A stretch of DNA of 64,000 bases, taken from Bolinopsis microptera (lineage: Eukaryota; Ctenophora; Tentaculata; Lobata; Bolinopsidae). The notes beneath the pieces were generated by a model. The model was not told the DNA's origin. It searched no databases and was given only the letters and a program-made list of their open reading frames with translations. The translations under genes and the position numbers were made by a program. Of the stretch, positions 61,516 through 64,000 are shown in pieces (position 1 is the stretch's first letter; each line of letters opens with the position of its first letter). The stretch is taken from contig NC_087077.1 of assembly GCF_026151205.1 (NCBI RefSeq), forward strand, positions 1,612,001 through 1,676,000, read 5' to 3'.

Positions 61516-62664
61516 TCAGAGAAGGTAACCTTTTCTAATAGTCACGTCATCTTGATGAAACTTGCAGGGTTTTTCAACTCTATGTATACGCTGATGTCTG
61601 ACAAGATCACCTTTTCTATTAGTAGCATAAGAGCATTCGATACATTTGTATGGTTTTTCACCTGTGTGAATACGCTGATGATTTAAGAACTTGTCTTTTC
61701 GAGAACAAGCATAAGAGCATTCATTACACTTGTAGGATATTTCAACTCTATGAATACGCTGATGTTTGACAAGATCACCTTTTCTAATAGTAGCATAAGA
61801 ACATTCATTACACTTGTAGGGTTTCTCACCAGTGTGAATTTTCATACGCTGATGTTTGACAAGATCACCTTTTCTAATAGTAGCATAAGAACATTCATTA
61901 CACTTGTATGGTTCCTCATCTGTGTGAATACGCTGATGTTGGACGAGATTGCATTTGTAAGAACATGATTTAGAGCATTCATTACACTTGTAGGGTTTCT
62001 CACCAGTGTGAATTTTCATACGCTGATGTTTGACAAGATCAGCTTTTCTAATAGTAGCATAAGAACATTCATTACACTTGTAGGGTTTTTCACCTCTATG
62101 TATACGCTGATGTCTAACAAGATCACTTTTTCTAATACTAGCATAAGAGCATTCGTTACATTTGTACGGTTTCTCACCAGTGTGAATATGCTGATGCTGA
62201 AAGAGACTATCCTTTCGCGAACAAGTATACGAGCAATGTTTACATTTGTAGGGTTTTTCATGAGTATGAACTTTCTGATGTTGTAGAAGATTAGATTCGT
62301 ATAAACAAGAAAAGGGGCAAACTTTACATTTGAAAGATTTACTTCCCAGTGGGGTTTTCTTTGAATTGTTCTCTCTTTCTGATAATTCGGAAGAACTGGG
62401 CAGTTCATTAGGAAGTAAATTCCCACCAGTCATTATATCCTCATGATGTTCTCGAACATGTTCGATAAAGAACTCATTGTAAAGGAAATGAGCTTTACAT
62501 GTGGGACAAATAAAACCATGTGACTTCCCAGATTTTTCCTCTAGCTCACACTTTATTTCCTTCTTTATAACATGGTCAAGAATCTCAGTCTTCATTTCAT
62601 CTTTAACTGTTTGTGATCTTGTCTCCCGATTTGACATTGTGATCCCTCCACTTAAAAGGTTCAA
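61516..62664 (-). CDS. C2H2 zinc-finger protein, ten fingers plus a decayed eleventh
   Basis: A single-exon frame of 382 codons. Met10 (62637) is an alternative start. The N-terminal 50 residues are charged with no KRAB, BTB or SCAN domain. Finger 1 (about residues 51-75, FICPTCKAHF ... HVREHH) stands alone. Fingers 2-10 (about 113-367) are tandem with TGEKP-type linkers (YKCNECSYATIRKGDLVKHQ). Two fingers have five residues between the two His (HQRMKIH) instead of three. An eleventh finger is degraded: its first Cys pair is lost (CKFHQDDVTIRKGYLL) and a TGA stops it, although HQRIHTG can still be read beyond. It is likely a nuclear DNA-binding protein of the rapidly evolving poly-ZF class; its targets are unknown. 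Confidence 0.92.
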   Translation of the reverse strand: MNLLSGGITMSNRETRSQTVKDEMKTEILDHVIKKEIKCELEEKSGKSHGFICPTCKAHFLYNEFFIEHVREHHEDIMTGGNLLPNELPSSSELSERENNSKKTPLGSKSFKCKVCPFSCLYESNLLQHQKVHTHEKPYKCKHCSYTCSRKDSLFQHQHIHTGEKPYKCNECSYASIRKSDLVRHQRIHRGEKPYKCNECSYATIRKADLVKHQRMKIHTGEKPYKCNECSKSCSYKCNLVQHQRIHTDEEPYKCNECSYATIRKGDLVKHQRMKIHTGEKPYKCNECSYATIRKGDLVKHQRIHRVEISYKCNECSYACSRKDKFLNHQRIHTGEKPYKCIECSYATNRKGDLVRHQRIHRVEKPCKFHQDDVTIRKGYLL

Positions 62665-63260
62665 GAAGTTATAAAATGAATCATATCGACGAGTATTAGT
62701 TCAGTACAAGGAGTAACTGATTGGGGGAAATTATAATCATAATTCCTTCTCACTTTCCCATCCCATTAAGTTCATTTTGTTAGAAAATACTCCAAAAATG
62801 GGACGGGGAATCTACTGGAGGAAAATAGCATGGTTTGCTGCAATATCAACAGCTTCTTTACAGTATTCTAAAAAAGGCAAAAGCCAACTCTTCCCTAGGA
62901 GGTGGCAACAACAACTTTTCAATGTCTGTTTAGATTATATTTGTGATAAGATTAGCAAGCACCATCAGCAATATTCAATAATCTAGCAAAACGTAATAGG
63001 TAGTTAAAGTATGAGTACTCAGTACATAAAATTTAAAATTTATGAAATTTGATGAATCAATCAGTAAAATAGGTCACTTTAGATTAAAATTATATTGAAA
63101 ATTGGGCAGATTTAAATTTGAATACCAATTCATACTGTATAATAAATAATTTAATACAGATAATATTCCGAAAATAATGCAGATATAATTAAACTAAGAA
63201 ATATACATCAAAATAAAAAGTTTACCCTCTAAAAATAAGAGTTTATACCCTCTTCTGGTC
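62665..63260. other. Interval between zinc-finger and spermidine synthase genes
   Basis: This is the upstream region of the zinc-finger gene and 3' flank of the spermidine synthase gene, both on the - strand. A short block (62826-62866) resembles one at 61155-61200 downstream of the zinc-finger gene, possibly a small flanking duplication. No exon is supported. Confidence 0.5.
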
Positions 63261-64000
63261 TTACAATCCTATTGACTCCTCAAGCCAAGAGCTAAATTCA
63301 AGAGGAAGAGTACAGCAGCTCATGTGATACTCCTCATAGTAACATCTGAGTCCCATCTCCTTTGCTTTTGCTGCTGAAATCTTATAAACTGGGACATCAA
63401 GTTGCTCATAATTCTTCCCAGATTCTTTCGTCATGCGCCCAAAGAGAATGCCAATATTCCCATTTGGAAAACTTGGTACAGGCACCATGCCATAACATAT
63501 CATTTTAGTGGCTGCTTTCATATTCTCAATCTCGACTTTTAAAGAATCATTATTTTGATACGGGCAAAATGCCTGGTATGAGACTACTCCTCCATCCTTA
63601 ATTATCTCCTTCAGCTGAGTGTAAAAAGCTTTCCCTAAAAGTTGATTCTCTTCATCTGAACAAATTGCATAATCTGTAACATCAATGATAACAACATCAA
63701 ACATAACATCACATGTTTTAATATACTCTTTAGCATCACCTACTATCACAGAAACCCTCTCATCTTCCAGAAACCTTCCCATGGAAGGAATGTGTTCTTT
63801 GCATACTTTCATGACCTGTTCATCAATGTCCACCAGTATGATTTCTCTAACTCTGGAATCTTTTAGCAGTTCTCTGACAATACCACCATCTCCACCTCCA
63901 ATGACAAGAACTTTCTCAGGTTCTAAGACTGAACAAAGAGGAAGATAGGTCAGCATCTCTTGATAGAGGAATTCATCGTAAGTAGTAGCTTGAACACATC
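63261..64000 (-). CDS. Spermidine synthase-like aminopropyltransferase, 3' part
   Basis: The open frame enters from the right edge (CVQATTYDEFLYQEM ...) and ends at 63261. YDEFLYQEMLTYLP is the conserved substrate-site block. VLVIGGGDGG is the decarboxylated-SAM-binding loop, and LVDIDEQVMKVCKEH carries the acidic residue after beta-2. VVIIDVTDYAI occupies the place of the usual DSSDP catalytic loop, keeping both Asp. VPVPSFPNGNIGILF and LRCYYEEYH match the C-terminal region. The enzyme transfers an aminopropyl group to putrescine (or spermidine) in cytosolic polyamine synthesis. No intron is visible in these 740 bases. The DVTDY change and a Cys-Cys near the C-terminus are divergent, so a paralog with altered substrate is possible. 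The N-terminal part lies outside. Confidence 0.88.
   Translation of the reverse strand, partial: CVQATTYDEFLYQEMLTYLPLCSVLEPEKVLVIGGGDGGIVRELLKDSRVREIILVDIDEQVMKVCKEHIPSMGRFLEDERVSVIVGDAKEYIKTCDVMFDVVIIDVTDYAICSDEENQLLGKAFYTQLKEIIKDGGVVSYQAFCPYQNNDSLKVEIENMKAATKMICYGMVPVPSFPNGNIGILFGRMTKESGKNYEQLDVPVYKISAAKAKEMGLRCYYEEYHMSCCTLPLEFSSWLEESIGL

Noticed and set aside
61423-62286. Three + strand frames opposite the zinc-finger gene
   Set aside because: They mirror the repetitive zinc-finger codons on the - strand and have no independent features.

Overview
The window is animal nuclear DNA. It has multi-exon genes with GT-AG introns, an adhesion G-protein-coupled receptor, a C2H2 zinc-finger gene, a TMEM184-type membrane protein, a spermidine synthase, a non-LTR retrotransposon, several terminal-inverted-repeat elements, satellites and TTAGGG-like tracts. 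Composition is AT-rich and introns are mostly a few hundred bases. The domain mix of the receptor (Ig, GCC2/GCC3-like, VWC, fucolectin-like, CCP, HormR, GAIN, 7TM) fits an invertebrate, plausibly a cnidarian or another early-branching animal. That placement is inference.

Layout. 1-2975 is a 59-bp minisatellite ending at the splice acceptor of the last two exons of a small ARF-like GTPase gene (2989-3350, + strand). 3351-8740 has no recognised gene and, from about 5.3 kb, is packed with dispersed repeats: a TIR element, a tRNA-derived SINE head and TTAGGG-like repeats. 8747-45867 (+) is one very long adhesion-GPCR gene whose 5' end I could not find. Its ectodomain opens with Ig exons, followed by a tandemly amplified cassette region (about 10.8-31.3 kb). 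Six near-identical copies of an unnamed 147-residue module (called JR here) alternate with four pairs of small cysteine-rich exons. Nearly every exon here begins and ends in phase 1, so exons can be added or skipped without breaking the frame. The cassettes have been hit by a CR1/L2-like LINE, a 4-kb DNA transposon, a small direct-repeat element and MITEs, and the other cassettes preserve the empty sites. Then come two Ig domains, VWC, fucolectin-like, CCP and GCC exons, HormR, GAIN/GPS, seven transmembrane helices and a tail with repeated tyrosine motifs.

47201-60424 (-) is a complete eight-exon TMEM184 gene, convergent with the receptor. Its 6.4-kb fifth intron holds a TTAA-flanked element (49911-51412) and an intronless gene on the opposite strand with a C-terminal fibronectin III domain (53586-54632). 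Next are a single-exon C2H2 zinc-finger gene (61516-62664, -) and the 3' part of a spermidine synthase gene running off the window (63261-64000, -).

The most interesting system is the receptor's cassette array. The module copies have intact frames, almost identical flanking introns, and replacement differences concentrated in three short patches distributed in a mosaic way. This resembles a diversifying, gene-converting recognition ectodomain on a signalling GPCR. The small cysteine-rich exon pairs lie inside segments bounded by inverted transposon-like ends. Exon coordinates were derived by hand from splice consensus, reading phase and domain continuity; no transcript or database was consulted.
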